Source of the DNA: an uncultured Bacteroidota bacterium | Lineage (GTDB): Bacteria; Bacteroidota; Bacteroidia; Flavobacteriales; Flavobacteriaceae | Direction of reading: 5' to 3' | DNA: 64,000 nt | NCBI GenBank assembly: GCA_902561795.1 | Contig: CACERG010000007.1 | Span: 18,653-82,652, forward strand | In this document: piece by piece, positions 17,067-26,587 of the stretch | How positions within the stretch are numbered: position 1 is the first letter of the stretch | How the letters are laid out: each line of letters begins with the position of its first letter | Notes under the pieces: model-generated | What the model was told of the DNA's origin: nothing | What the model saw: the letters and a program-made list of their open reading frames with translations, nothing else | Database searches by the model: none | Program-made: the position numbers and the translations under genes

Positions 17067-17573
17067 TTAGAAACCTAAATCAGATTTAACATCTGCCATT
17101 AAGTCTTTACCAGTAGCCATTATTACACTTCCTCCGGGACTAGAATCTAAAACATAATCAAAACCTTGTGCAGCAGCTACTTTTTCTATTGATGTACGTG
17201 CTTTTTCATAAAGAGGACGCATCATTTCTGAAGAACGTTTTTGAAGCTCTTGTGCAGCTGTTTCTCGGAATTCTTGAATTCTTTTCTGCATTTCTTGTAA
17301 TTCGACTTGCCTTTGCTGATTAATTAATTCCGTCTGATTTTCAGCATCTCCCTGATAACTTTGAGCTTTTGTTTGGAATTCTTTAGCAGATGTTTCTAAT
17401 TCCTTGGCATATTGGTCTTCTAGTTTTTTCAATTCATTCTGAGCTGCAATAACTTCTGGCATTTCACTTATTAATTGCTGAGTATTTATGTGAGCAACTT
17501 TTGATTGAGCACTAATATTTAACGGAAAAGCTATTAATAATAAACTAACAATTAGGGTATTAAGGTATTTCAT
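17067..17573 (-). CDS. Skp/OmpH-family periplasmic chaperone (distal copy)
   Basis: A 168-residue secreted protein. The signal peptide ends near LNISAQS, followed by a beta strand (KVAHINTQQLISEMPE), a long charged coiled coil (about residues 40-125), and a C-terminal strand segment (GFDYVLDSSPGGSVIMA). This is the Skp fold, a trimeric jellyfish-like holdase for unfolded outer-membrane proteins. It is the last gene of the bamA operon, 13 bases after a paralogue. Confidence 0.92.
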   Translation of the reverse strand: MKYLNTLIVSLLLIAFPLNISAQSKVAHINTQQLISEMPEVIAAQNELKKLEDQYAKELETSAKEFQTKAQSYQGDAENQTELINQQRQVELQEMQKRIQEFRETAAQELQKRSSEMMRPLYEKARTSIEKVAAAQGFDYVLDSSPGGSVIMATGKDLMADVKSDLGF

Positions 17574-17586
17574 AATTATAAAATTT

Positions 17587-18174
17587 TTAATTATTTGAGG
17601 AGCTCGATTTAGATTTTAATCTTTCAATTTGATTCTTTCTATTTTGAATGCGTTGTTGCCTATTAATTCGTTTTATTACTAGATCACTAATATCGTAATT
17701 TTTTGCGGAATATAACATGGTTAAGCTTGAAGATCGGTCAAAAATGAAATCATATTTCTTTTCTTCAGCAATTTGCTTGACAACCGATAGAACCTGATCC
17801 TGTAAGGGTTGGATTAGTTTTGATCTCTGGACTATCATGTCTCCTTTTGGACCAAAACGTTTTTCTTGTAAGGATATGATTTCAGAGGCAAATATTTGGA
17901 TCTCTACTTCCCTGTCTTTAATGAGTTCGGGGGTTAGAAGTATTCTTTCAATATTAAGCTGTTCTTCATACTGCCTTAACTGAACTTTCTTCAACTCAAT
18001 TTCTTTTTTCCAATTTTCTATATTTTTATCAAGTAAATCATTTGCTTTATTATATTCTGATACATTTTCAAGAATTACATTCATATCCATATATCCAACT
18101 CTAGTTCCCTTTTGAGAAAAAGCTGAAATGTACATAAATAAAAAAATCAATTTGTATAAATTTCTTTTAAGCAT
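17587..18174 (-). CDS. Skp/OmpH-family periplasmic chaperone (proximal copy)
   Basis: A 195-residue paralogue of the adjacent chaperone: signal peptide ending near AFSQKG, RVGYMDMNVILENVSEY at the start of the mature protein, a long coiled coil, then KYDFIFDRSSSLTMLY. It extends further at the C-terminus with a basic Arg/Lys/Gln-rich tail and a run of serines. It lies 61 bases after bamA on the same strand. Paired OmpH genes next to bamA are the usual arrangement in flavobacteria. Confidence 0.92.
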   Translation of the reverse strand: MLKRNLYKLIFLFMYISAFSQKGTRVGYMDMNVILENVSEYNKANDLLDKNIENWKKEIELKKVQLRQYEEQLNIERILLTPELIKDREVEIQIFASEIISLQEKRFGPKGDMIVQRSKLIQPLQDQVLSVVKQIAEEKKYDFIFDRSSSLTMLYSAKNYDISDLVIKRINRQQRIQNRKNQIERLKSKSSSSNN

Positions 18175-18235
18175 AAAATAATAACGATTTAATTAGAATT
18201 ATATTATAAAGTTAATGGCCACTTTAGTTTTTTGT

Positions 18236-20788
18236 TTAGAATCTTTGGCCAATAACAAAATGTGTTTCCCACCCATTAGGTGTAGTTAAATTTGAATTCA
18301 CATTGTCAAAACCATAACCAAAATCTATTCCAAGTAAACCGAAAGCAGGCATAAAAATTCTTACTCCTGCGCCTGCGGAGCGCTTGGATCTAAAAGGATC
18401 AAACTCTCTAAAGCTACTATAACCATTCCCTGCTTCTAGAAAAGTTAGAGCATATATGGAGGCACTTGGCTTAAGTGTGATTGGATAACGGAGTTCTAAA
18501 GAAAATTTATTAAAAATTACGGAGCCGTCAGTACTTGAAAGAGATTGATTAGGATAGCCTCGCAAAGCTATAGTTTCACGTCCGTCTAGAGCATAATTAA
18601 TCATTCCATCACCACCTAAAAAAAATCGTTCGAATGGAATGTTACCACGTGCAAGATTGTAAGCACCTAAAAATCCAAAATCTGCCTGTGTTTTAAGAAT
18701 TAATTTTTCATAAATAGGTGTGTACCAAGTCCCATTAAACTTGATTTTATAAAATTCGAGCCATCTAAATTTTTCTTGGTCTATTTTAGCAAGATCTGGA
18801 TTACCATTTTCGTCTTGAAATTCTGTTAAAACTCCAAGATTTGAAAAATCTTTCTTACTAAACAATGAGTATGGAGGTGTTAATTTCGCGCTAATGCTAA
18901 AAGTGGATCCACCAGTTGGAAATATTGGATTAATTCTAGTATTATTTCTTGTAAGGTTAATGGTGTATGAAAGATTATTTGCTTGTCCGTCACCGAATGT
19001 AAATAGTCCTGTGTAGTAATTTTTTAAATTGTAGTATTGAAATGAAACAGCCTGTGAAAGTTGAAAGAAGTCATCTGGAATTCTAAGTCTTTTTGCTAAT
19101 CCAATTGTTGCACCGCTTATTTGAAATGATTGAGACTTGTCTGCAAGACCCGTAAAAAAATCATATCTGTATTGTATTGTGTGTTGCAGCGATGTTGAAA
19201 ATTGGACTGGTTGTTGACCTCCGAGCCAGGGTTCGGAAAAACTAAAACTGTAGGTATTATAAAATTGACTTGCCTGGAGTCTTAGTGCTAGTGTTTGGCC
19301 ATCTCCCATAGGAAGCGGTTTGTATTTTGTTTTATCCAAGATATTTCTCATCGAAAAATTGTTAAATGAAAGCCCTAATGTCCCAATGAATCCCCCTTGA
19401 CCATATCCCCCTTGAAGTTCTATTTGACTTGCTCCGGATTCAACTAAATCAAAACGTACGTCAATTGTTCCTGAGTTAGGATCAACATTTTCCATCTGTG
19501 GATTGATTTGTTCTGCATCAAAGAAACCTAATTGTCCGACTTCACGAACAGTCCTTACTAATTTGTCTTTACTATAAAGTTCTCCTGGCTTAGTACGTAG
19601 CTCTCTATAAATTACATGATCATTCGTTTTTGTATTTCCTTCAACAACAATTTTGTTAAAGTTTGCTAATTTTCCTTCAGTAATTCTAATCTCAAAATTG
19701 ATAGTATCCTGTACTGCACTTACTTCAACTGCATTTATGTTAGAAAAAAGATATCCATTATTTTGATACAAGTTTGTAATATCATTCCCATCTGGTTTAC
19801 TGGTATCGGCAATTCTTTTTTTTAATATTACACCGTTGTAAACATCTCCTTTCTTAAGGCCTAAAATTTGTTGCAATACATCGTTAGAGTAGACAGCATT
19901 TCCTATGAAATTAATATCTCCAAAATAATATTTATTACCTTCTTCTATTTTTAAATTTAGGGATATCGATTTTGATTCTTTTTCATTTCTAATAACCGTA
20001 TCTGAAAGTATTCTAGCATCCCTATAACCTTGTTCCTTGTAGAAGTCAATCAATCCGACTAGATCTTCTTTAAAATCATCTAATATATATTTTGATCTCT
20101 TCCAAAAACGCATTGGATTTTTCGATTTGGTATTTTTTAGTTTCGATTTTAATTTAGCCTGTTTAAAAATTTTATTTCCTTCAAAATTAACATCCCTTAT
20201 TTTAATTCGTGGCCCTCTGTCAACATTAACAACCATTTTATATGAATTTGTACCAACCGTATCTTTTATGGTATTCAGGGAAACTTTTGTCTCTAAAAAT
20301 CCTTCTTTTTTATATTTGTTTATGATATAATTTTTTGTATTAGTTAAAAAACTTTCTGAAAGTTTTTTGCCTTCAACAAGATCTGTATCCTTAATAATAA
20401 CATCAATTTTAGATTTTTTTAAGCCATTAATTTTAACATTAGTTAATGTTGGAAGCTCCACAATTTCTAATTCTAAAGATATATTATTGTTATTTACTTT
20501 AGTTACGAAAACATTAATATCACTGAATAGTTCTAGTGCCCAAAGCTTATTAATCATAGCACTAATTTTTTCTCCTGGGACTTTAATTTTTTCACCTAAA
20601 TTTAGCCCACTATAAGAAATTACTGTTTGTTCGTTAAAAGTTTTGATACCACTGACACTAACTGAATCAAGATTGTAAGTCTTTCCCTTTACAAACCCAC
20701 TAGTTTGAGCATAAAATGGGTTTCCCATAAAAAAAACTACCGCAATTAACCAAATTTTCAGCAAGAAGTAATTATATGACTTGTTCAC
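18236..20788 (-). CDS. bamA: Outer membrane protein assembly factor BamA
   Basis: An 850-residue Omp85 protein: signal peptide (cleaved near GNPFYAQ), five POTRA domains (about residues 35-425), then a 16-strand barrel ending in FVIGQRF with the terminal aromatic residue. The barrel has the GYGQGGF and LRGYPNQS segments, the latter resembling the conserved V(I)RGF/Y loop of Omp85 proteins. It inserts beta-barrel proteins into the outer membrane. GTG 20788 gives a standard signal peptide (basic residue then hydrophobic core). A TTG four codons earlier is also in frame. Either start overlaps uppS. Confidence 0.94.
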   Translation of the reverse strand: MNKSYNYFLLKIWLIAVVFFMGNPFYAQTSGFVKGKTYNLDSVSVSGIKTFNEQTVISYSGLNLGEKIKVPGEKISAMINKLWALELFSDINVFVTKVNNNNISLELEIVELPTLTNVKINGLKKSKIDVIIKDTDLVEGKKLSESFLTNTKNYIINKYKKEGFLETKVSLNTIKDTVGTNSYKMVVNVDRGPRIKIRDVNFEGNKIFKQAKLKSKLKNTKSKNPMRFWKRSKYILDDFKEDLVGLIDFYKEQGYRDARILSDTVIRNEKESKSISLNLKIEEGNKYYFGDINFIGNAVYSNDVLQQILGLKKGDVYNGVILKKRIADTSKPDGNDITNLYQNNGYLFSNINAVEVSAVQDTINFEIRITEGKLANFNKIVVEGNTKTNDHVIYRELRTKPGELYSKDKLVRTVREVGQLGFFDAEQINPQMENVDPNSGTIDVRFDLVESGASQIELQGGYGQGGFIGTLGLSFNNFSMRNILDKTKYKPLPMGDGQTLALRLQASQFYNTYSFSFSEPWLGGQQPVQFSTSLQHTIQYRYDFFTGLADKSQSFQISGATIGLAKRLRIPDDFFQLSQAVSFQYYNLKNYYTGLFTFGDGQANNLSYTINLTRNNTRINPIFPTGGSTFSISAKLTPPYSLFSKKDFSNLGVLTEFQDENGNPDLAKIDQEKFRWLEFYKIKFNGTWYTPIYEKLILKTQADFGFLGAYNLARGNIPFERFFLGGDGMINYALDGRETIALRGYPNQSLSSTDGSVIFNKFSLELRYPITLKPSASIYALTFLEAGNGYSSFREFDPFRSKRSAGAGVRIFMPAFGLLGIDFGYGFDNVNSNLTTPNGWETHFVIGQRF

Positions 20789-21488
20789 TCGTCTTTCCAA
20801 ATCGCCGTTCTCTTTTTTTATAACTTATTAATGCCTTTTCTAAATCTTCTTTTTTAAAATCGGGCCAAAGAGTTTTCGTGAAGTATAATTCTGCGTAGGC
20901 AATGTGCCATAATAGAAAATTACTGATTCTTTCTTCACCACTTGTCCTAATTAGTAAATCCACTGGAGGTAAATTTCTCGTGTAAAGATGACTAATTATA
21001 GTCGATTCATCAACTTTTTCAGGTGAAATTATACTATTTTTAACTTTATTGGATATGGTTTTGACCGCTTCAATGATTTCTTCTTTTGCACCATAATTTA
21101 GTGCAAGTGTGAGGACCATTTTTTTATTTTTTTTTGTCTTTTCAATAACAAACATTAGTTCATTTTTAACTGAATTTGGTAATGAATTTAAATCACCAAT
21201 TGAACATAATTTAATCTTGTTTTTATTTAATCGACTAAATTCTTTTTTTAAAGAACTAACAAGTAGTTTCATAAGTAAATTAACTTCCTTTTTTGGACGA
21301 TTCCAATTTTCAGTTGAAAAAGCAAAAAGTGTTAGAAATTTTATCTTTTTTCTAGCAGCCTCCTCAACAATCTCACTAACCGTTTCAGCACCACGTGTAT
21401 GTCCTGCAAATCTTTCTTTTCCAACTTTTTTTGCCCAACGGCCATTGCCATCCATTATAATGGCTATATGTTTAGGGATTCTGTTCAT
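20772..21488 (-). CDS. uppS: Isoprenyl transferase (undecaprenyl diphosphate synthase)
   Basis: A 238-residue cis-prenyltransferase. The first conserved region IAIIMDGNGRWAKK contains the catalytic D13, then FAGHTRGAE, FAFSTENWNRP, LALNYGAKEEI and LLIRTSGEERISNFLLW. It makes undecaprenyl diphosphate, the lipid carrier for peptidoglycan and polysaccharide precursors. It overlaps the start of bamA and begins directly after the DUF6089 gene, so envelope lipid carrier and outer-membrane assembly genes share one transcript. Confidence 0.96.
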   Translation of the reverse strand: MNRIPKHIAIIMDGNGRWAKKVGKERFAGHTRGAETVSEIVEEAARKKIKFLTLFAFSTENWNRPKKEVNLLMKLLVSSLKKEFSRLNKNKIKLCSIGDLNSLPNSVKNELMFVIEKTKKNKKMVLTLALNYGAKEEIIEAVKTISNKVKNSIISPEKVDESTIISHLYTRNLPPVDLLIRTSGEERISNFLLWHIAYAELYFTKTLWPDFKKEDLEKALISYKKRERRFGKTSEQVI

Positions 21489-22199
21489 CTATTCTTTGCA
21501 ATAACATGGAAGATCGCCAAAGGTAAATGAAATTGTGAAACCTGTAAAAATATACCAGTCATTATTATTAATATTTCCAAATTTATAATTTAAATTGTTT
21601 GCGTATTGATTTTCCGGATTACTGCCATCTAAATTATCTGTTAAAGCATACCTGGCACCAACTTCAAAACCTATGACAAAAAACGGATTTGGATTAAATT
21701 TAAACCCAACACTTATTGGAATAGCGATTTTTCTATCTTTTCCATAATTATTGTATACAGGTTCAACTGACGTATTACCTGGTTCAATAAAAAATTGGTC
21801 ATACCTAAAATAACCTATACCATAAAAAATATATGGGGTAAAGCTTAAGACGGGGTCATGTAAATTAAACTCTTTAAAATTTATTTCTATACCAGCAGCT
21901 ACCTCTTCAATTGAATTACTAATTTTATATGATCTTCTAAATCGGTTAATATCATTATTTCTATATTCATTTTCATTAAGCGTTGTTAATGTAAATCCAC
22001 CTCTTAATGAATATCTATCTGTTATATTCCATCTGTAGAGAATACCATATGCAAACTCATTTGGGTCTAAATATTGATGAGATCCAACATCACCAATATA
22101 GTTACTTCCTCCTAGAAAAATTCCGATTTCATGAAATTGGGCTTTAATTAGGGGAGTAAAAAAAAATATTAATATAAAATAATGAATTTTCTTATTCAT
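21489..22199 (-). CDS. DUF6089-type outer membrane beta-barrel protein
   Basis: A 236-residue protein with a signal peptide (cleavage near LIKAQFHE) and amphipathic strands throughout, including GIFLGGSNYIGDVGS near the N-terminus and a terminal aromatic-rich strand. It matches the flavobacterial DUF6089 family found between nadK and uppS. An eight-to-ten-stranded outer-membrane barrel is likely. Function is not known. The stop codon abuts the uppS start. Confidence 0.83.
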   Translation of the reverse strand: MNKKIHYFILIFFFTPLIKAQFHEIGIFLGGSNYIGDVGSHQYLDPNEFAYGILYRWNITDRYSLRGGFTLTTLNENEYRNNDINRFRRSYKISNSIEEVAAGIEINFKEFNLHDPVLSFTPYIFYGIGYFRYDQFFIEPGNTSVEPVYNNYGKDRKIAIPISVGFKFNPNPFFVIGFEVGARYALTDNLDGSNPENQYANNLNYKFGNINNNDWYIFTGFTISFTFGDLPCYCKE

Positions 22200-22256
22200 T
22201 TTTCAATTAAACTAAAACGATGTATGGTGTTTAGTATTAACCGAAAAAGCCTAAAT

Positions 22257-23138
22257 TTATTGTGTATTTCGGGAATCCTGTCCCCATAAAAACTTTTCTC
22301 TCAATGTATCGAAAAAATATGTCCCATGTAATTGAACAGTTAGAAGACTAAAACCAGCCTTTTTTATATAAATATCGTTACCATTTTCATTAGTAAATAT
22401 TTTTGAATCTAATGAAAGTAAATGAGTGTTGCCTCTGCCTTTCACAGATATTTCTAAAGTTGTTTCTTCAGGTACAATAAGGGGTCTCATATTTATGTTA
22501 TGTGGAGCTATAGGATTAATCACCAAGCATTTTGATGATGGAGTGACAATTGGCCCGCCACTACTTAAAGAATAACCTGTTGAACCTGTTGGTGTTGCTA
22601 TTATTAGTCCGTCAGACCAATAAGTTGTTAAGTATTGATCATTCAATCTTGTATCAATACTAAGCATAGATGTAGTGTTTTTTCTATTAATGGTAACTTC
22701 ATTTAAAGCATAACCAAAGTCGTTTGATGCTTCAGAGTTATATTTTGTGGATACTTCTAATAAAGATCTTTCAACAAAATCATATTTGCCTTCAAAAAAC
22801 TGATTCAGTCCTTCTTCTAAAGTATCTTTTTTTATAGTTGTTAAAAAACCCAATCTTCCAGCATTAATTCCTAAAATGGGGATTTTGGAATCCTTAATTA
22901 AAGATACAGATCTCAAAAGTGTTCCATCACCTCCAATGGAAAATAAAAAGTCAACTTTTTCATTCAGTAATTCGTCATCTTTAAAATAATTGTAATTATT
23001 TGCGCCATCACCTAAATATTTTTTTATTCTATCAAATATTATAAAATTGTATTCCTTGGAATTGAGATAGTCAATTACAGTTTTGACATAATCAATTGAC
23101 TTTGGTGAAAAAAATGCGCTATATATGGCGATGTTCAT
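22257..23138 (-). CDS. nadK: NAD kinase
   Basis: A 293-residue enzyme that phosphorylates NAD to NADP. The GGDGT motif is at residues 69-73 and the NEVTINRK and GLIIATPTGSTGYSLSSGG segments of the NAD-binding domain are complete. It is the first gene of the minus-strand envelope operon and is divergent from pdxJ. Confidence 0.97.
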   Translation of the reverse strand: MNIAIYSAFFSPKSIDYVKTVIDYLNSKEYNFIIFDRIKKYLGDGANNYNYFKDDELLNEKVDFLFSIGGDGTLLRSVSLIKDSKIPILGINAGRLGFLTTIKKDTLEEGLNQFFEGKYDFVERSLLEVSTKYNSEASNDFGYALNEVTINRKNTTSMLSIDTRLNDQYLTTYWSDGLIIATPTGSTGYSLSSGGPIVTPSSKCLVINPIAPHNINMRPLIVPEETTLEISVKGRGNTHLLSLDSKIFTNENGNDIYIKKAGFSLLTVQLHGTYFFDTLREKFLWGQDSRNTQ

Positions 23139-23242
23139 TTTACAAGTTCTAACTGTAAAGTTACAAAACTCGTTACAACCTTAATTTTTAGTTTCAATAA
23201 TTAATTTGTCATTAATTTATTTTATAAGTCTAACATTAAGGA

Positions 23243-23250
23243 TATTTTTG
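23243..23250 (+). promoter_or_regulatory. Promoter -7 box of pdxJ
   Basis: TATTTTTG is an exact match to the Bacteroidota -7 consensus TAnnTTTG and ends ten bases before the pdxJ start codon, leaving a very short leader. No clear -33 TTG lies at the ideal spacing. Confidence 0.6.
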
Positions 23251-23259
23251 CAAAATAAT

Positions 23260-23976
23260 ATGACTTTACTCAGTGTAAATATTAATAAAGTAGCAACCTT
23301 AAGAAATTCAAGAGGTGGAAATGTACCAGATTTGCTCAAAGTTGCGGAAGACTTACAAAATCTTGGTGCACAGGGAATTACAATTCATCCAAGACCCGAC
23401 CAACGACACATTCGTTACGAAGATGCAAGAAATTTACCTAAAGTAGTTAAAACAGAATTTAATATTGAAGGTAATCCCACAACAAAATTTTTGAATCTAG
23501 TATGTGAAGTAAAACCTACCCAGGTAACATTAGTTCCAGACACTGAAGATGCAATCACATCAAGTGCTGGATGGGATACCAAAAAACATGCCAAATTTTT
23601 GAAGGGTGTTATTGATAAACTAAAAATTGAAGGTATTCGAACTTCAATTTTTGTTGATCCCGACATCTCAATTATTGAGGCAGCATTTGAAACTGGAACA
23701 GACAGAATAGAATTGTACACAGAAAACTATGCTAAAACCTATAATTTGAATAGGGAAAACGGAATAACTCCCTATATTGAAGCAGCTATTAGGGCAAATG
23801 AATTAGGTATTGGAGTTAATGCTGGACATGATTTAAACCTAAAAAATTTAGCATTTTTTGCCCAAAATATTCCTGATTTATTAGAAGTTTCAATTGGTCA
23901 TGCTCTCATTTCTGAAAGCCTGTATTTAGGATTTAAAAATGTTATCCCTAAGTATTTAGAATGTCTAGTAAATTGA
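23260..23976 (+). CDS. pdxJ: Pyridoxine 5'-phosphate synthase
   Basis: A 238-residue TIM-barrel enzyme condensing 1-deoxyxylulose 5-phosphate with 3-amino-2-oxopropyl phosphate in vitamin B6 synthesis. Signatures: LSVNINKVATLRNSRGG, the ITIHPRPDQRHI segment, EGNPT, and the terminal NAGHDLNLKNL with SIGHALISESL. ATG 23260 is preferred to an earlier TTG because it matches the family N-terminus and sits after a clear -7 box. Its end overlaps the hydrolase gene by 16 bases. Confidence 0.96.
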   Translation: MTLLSVNINKVATLRNSRGGNVPDLLKVAEDLQNLGAQGITIHPRPDQRHIRYEDARNLPKVVKTEFNIEGNPTTKFLNLVCEVKPTQVTLVPDTEDAITSSAGWDTKKHAKFLKGVIDKLKIEGIRTSIFVDPDISIIEAAFETGTDRIELYTENYAKTYNLNRENGITPYIEAAIRANELGIGVNAGHDLNLKNLAFFAQNIPDLLEVSIGHALISESLYLGFKNVIPKYLECLVN

Positions 23977-24752
23977 AAATACTTCACAGTAAAATAACCT
24001 CTGATAAGGGAAAAGAATTATTAATCCTCCATGGTTTTCTTGGTATGGGAGATAATTGGAAAACATATGCTAATGTTTTGACAAAAATAGGTTACAGGGT
24101 TCATCTTATTGATCAAAGAAACCACGGGAAAAGTTTTTGGAGTGAAGAATTTTCCTACTCAGTTATGGCAGAGGATATTTTAAATTATTGCAAATTTCAT
24201 AACCTTGAACAAATTTTTATACTTGGTCATTCTATGGGTGGCAAGGTTGCTATGGAGCTTGCATTTAATCATTCTTATTTACTCAAAGGATTAATTATAG
24301 CAGACATTTCACCCAGAAAATACAAACCTAAGCACGATCTAATTTTAAACGGACTCTCATGTCTGGATTTTAATAAAATTAATTCAAGAGCAGCAGCAGA
24401 TGAAAAATTGTCTAGTATGATCCCTGAAAACTCCTTGAGACAGTTTTTACTTAAAAATCTTTACTGGGTAGAAAAAGGAAGTCTAGGTTTAAGAGTTAAT
24501 ATTGAAGTTCTTAAAAAAGCCAATCATTTAATTGGAAAAGAATTAAACTATAATGTTCATTCTAAGTTACCCTGCCTTTTTCTTAAGGGTGAAAATTCTG
24601 ACTATATTTTAGATAGTGATAAAGATATAATTAGAGACTATTTTCCTAATGCTAAAATAGCTAAAATCTCTAAAGCGGGCCACTGGCTTCATGCAGAAAA
24701 TCCAAAAGAATTTATTCAAATTACTTCCAAATGGTTGAATGAATTTGGTTGA
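23961..24752 (+). CDS. Alpha/beta-fold hydrolase (YbfF-like esterase)
   Basis: A 263-residue hydrolase. LHGFLGMGDNW provides the oxyanion loop, GHSMGGK the nucleophile S91, and AGHWLHAENP the catalytic H241. The sequence DQRNHGKSFWSEEFSY is typical of the YbfF/ABHD11-like group. It overlaps pdxJ by 16 bases, as is common for this pair in flavobacteria. Probably a cytoplasmic esterase; the natural substrate is not evident. Confidence 0.9.
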   Translation: MSSKLKILHSKITSDKGKELLILHGFLGMGDNWKTYANVLTKIGYRVHLIDQRNHGKSFWSEEFSYSVMAEDILNYCKFHNLEQIFILGHSMGGKVAMELAFNHSYLLKGLIIADISPRKYKPKHDLILNGLSCLDFNKINSRAAADEKLSSMIPENSLRQFLLKNLYWVEKGSLGLRVNIEVLKKANHLIGKELNYNVHSKLPCLFLKGENSDYILDSDKDIIRDYFPNAKIAKISKAGHWLHAENPKEFIQITSKWLNEFG

Positions 24753-24842
24753 TTTATAACATCCATAGAAAAATTGTGAAATTTGTTGTAGTTAGGTGTT
24801 AAAAACTAATCTTATTATATTTTTATTAAAAAATTTAGTTTA

Positions 24843-25328
24843 ATGAATGTTCTCATAAGAAAAGCTGAAAAAAAAGACAGTTTATCCATATTAAATTTAA
24901 TTAAAGAGCTTGCACTTTTCGAGAAAGAGCCAGAAAGTGTCAAACTCAAACTATCTGACATAGAAAATCATGGTTTTGGGACGAAACCATTATTTGAATG
25001 TATCGTCGCAGAGATAAACAAGAGAATAATTGGAATGGCCATCTACTATCCGCGTTATTCGACTTGGAACGGACCAACTATTCATTTAGAAGATTTGATT
25101 GTTTCTGAACAATATAAAGGTAAAGGTATAGGGACTCAGTTGTATTCAAATTTTATTAAAATGGCTTTTAATTCAGGAGTCAAAAGGGTTGAATGGAATG
25201 TTTTAGATTGGAATAGTCCTGCAATAAACTTCTATAAAAAAAGTGGGGCTAAAGTTTTGGACGATTGGAGATCAGTCCAAATGCACCGATCCGAAATGAA
25301 AAAATATTTGAAAAATAAAGAACATTAG
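24843..25328 (+). CDS. GNAT-family N-acetyltransferase
   Basis: A 161-residue GNAT protein. The acetyl-CoA loop is EQYKGKGIGTQLY, preceded by HLEDLIVS and followed by WNVLDWNSPAINFYKKSGA. The WRSVQMHR ending resembles the diamine (spermidine/spermine-type) acetyltransferase group. It stands eight bases before aspartokinase. The acceptor substrate is inferred only at family level. Confidence 0.9.
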   Translation: MNVLIRKAEKKDSLSILNLIKELALFEKEPESVKLKLSDIENHGFGTKPLFECIVAEINKRIIGMAIYYPRYSTWNGPTIHLEDLIVSEQYKGKGIGTQLYSNFIKMAFNSGVKRVEWNVLDWNSPAINFYKKSGAKVLDDWRSVQMHRSEMKKYLKNKEH

Positions 25329-25336
25329 ATTAAGTA

Positions 25337-26587
25337 ATGAAAGTTTTTAAATTTGGTGGAGCTTCAGTTAGAGATGCGGTAGGGGTAAAAAATCTTGTTT
25401 CGGTTTTAAAAGAAGTCGGATATGATAAAACAATAGTAGTTGTCTCAGCAATGGGCAAAACAACTAATGCCCTTGAGAAAATTTTAGACAATTATTTCAA
25501 TGATTCAAAAAAGACTATTGATGGATTAGTTCAACTTAAGCAATATCACATACAAATTGTCAAAAATTTATTTGGAAATGATAGCTTTGAAATCGAAGAA
25601 ACTATAAATAAACTTTTTGAAGAATTATCAGGGTTTTTAAACTCAAATAAGTCACCAAACTATAGTTTTGTTTATGATCAGGTTGTAAGTATTGGAGAAC
25701 TTTTATCTTCAAAAATAGTTCATGCATTTATGAAGTTTTCCGGATTGGAGAATTATTGGCTTGATTCCCGAAAATGCATAAAAACTGACGATTACTATCG
25801 TGCTGCAAATTTAGATTGGGAGTTAACAAGTCAAAATATAAAAAACGGTTTGAAAGGTCATTCTCTTGCGGTAACTCAAGGATTTATTGGGAGTAATTCA
25901 AACAATTTCACAACAACATTAGGCAGGGAAGGGTCAGATTATTCTGCCGCGATATTTGCATATGTTTTAAATGCATCATCTCTAACAATATGGAAGGATG
26001 TTCCCGGAGTTTTAAATGGGGATCCAAGAGTATTTAAAAAAACTAAATTATTAAAAAAAATATCCTACAGAGAAGCTATAGAGCTCGCATTTTATGGTGC
26101 ATCAGTGATTCATCCCAAGACCCTTCAACCACTGCAAAGAAAAGAAATACCACTTTTTGTAAAATCTTTTGAAAATCCTAAAAATGAAGGGACTGTAGTG
26201 TTAAAAGGTAAAAACTTAGATCCTTTTGTTCCATGCTATATCTTAAAAAAAAACCAAGTCTTGCTAAGACTTTCTACGATCGATTTTTCATTTATAGTTG
26301 AAGAAAATATTAGTTATATTTTTAGATTATTACATGAGTATCAAATGACAGTTGAGCTTATACAAAACTCAGCAATCAGTTTTTCAGTTTGTATAAATAA
26401 TAAATACGATAAATTAGATGAGTTATTACTTATTCTACGGGCAAAGTTTAATGTAGAAGTAAATGACGGAGTTGACTTATTTACTGTCAGACACTTTAAT
26501 CAGGAAGCATCCAATTTTATTCAGAATATTGGAAAACCAATTTTATTAGAACAAAGAACAGAAGAAACTGCTCAATTTATTATTTAA
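25337..26587 (+). CDS. Aspartate kinase
   Basis: A 416-residue monofunctional aspartokinase. The kinase domain has KFGGASVRDA at the N-terminus, VVSAMGKTTNALE, the TTLGREGSDYSAAI segment, and WKDVPGVLNGDPR. The C-terminal third (about 300-416) is a diverged regulatory ACT-type region. It catalyses the first step from aspartate to lysine, threonine and methionine. Its 3' end overlaps by four bases the convergent serA-like gene. The downstream pathway genes are not adjacent. Confidence 0.93.
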   Translation: MKVFKFGGASVRDAVGVKNLVSVLKEVGYDKTIVVVSAMGKTTNALEKILDNYFNDSKKTIDGLVQLKQYHIQIVKNLFGNDSFEIEETINKLFEELSGFLNSNKSPNYSFVYDQVVSIGELLSSKIVHAFMKFSGLENYWLDSRKCIKTDDYYRAANLDWELTSQNIKNGLKGHSLAVTQGFIGSNSNNFTTTLGREGSDYSAAIFAYVLNASSLTIWKDVPGVLNGDPRVFKKTKLLKKISYREAIELAFYGASVIHPKTLQPLQRKEIPLFVKSFENPKNEGTVVLKGKNLDPFVPCYILKKNQVLLRLSTIDFSFIVEENISYIFRLLHEYQMTVELIQNSAISFSVCINNKYDKLDELLLILRAKFNVEVNDGVDLFTVRHFNQEASNFIQNIGKPILLEQRTEETAQFII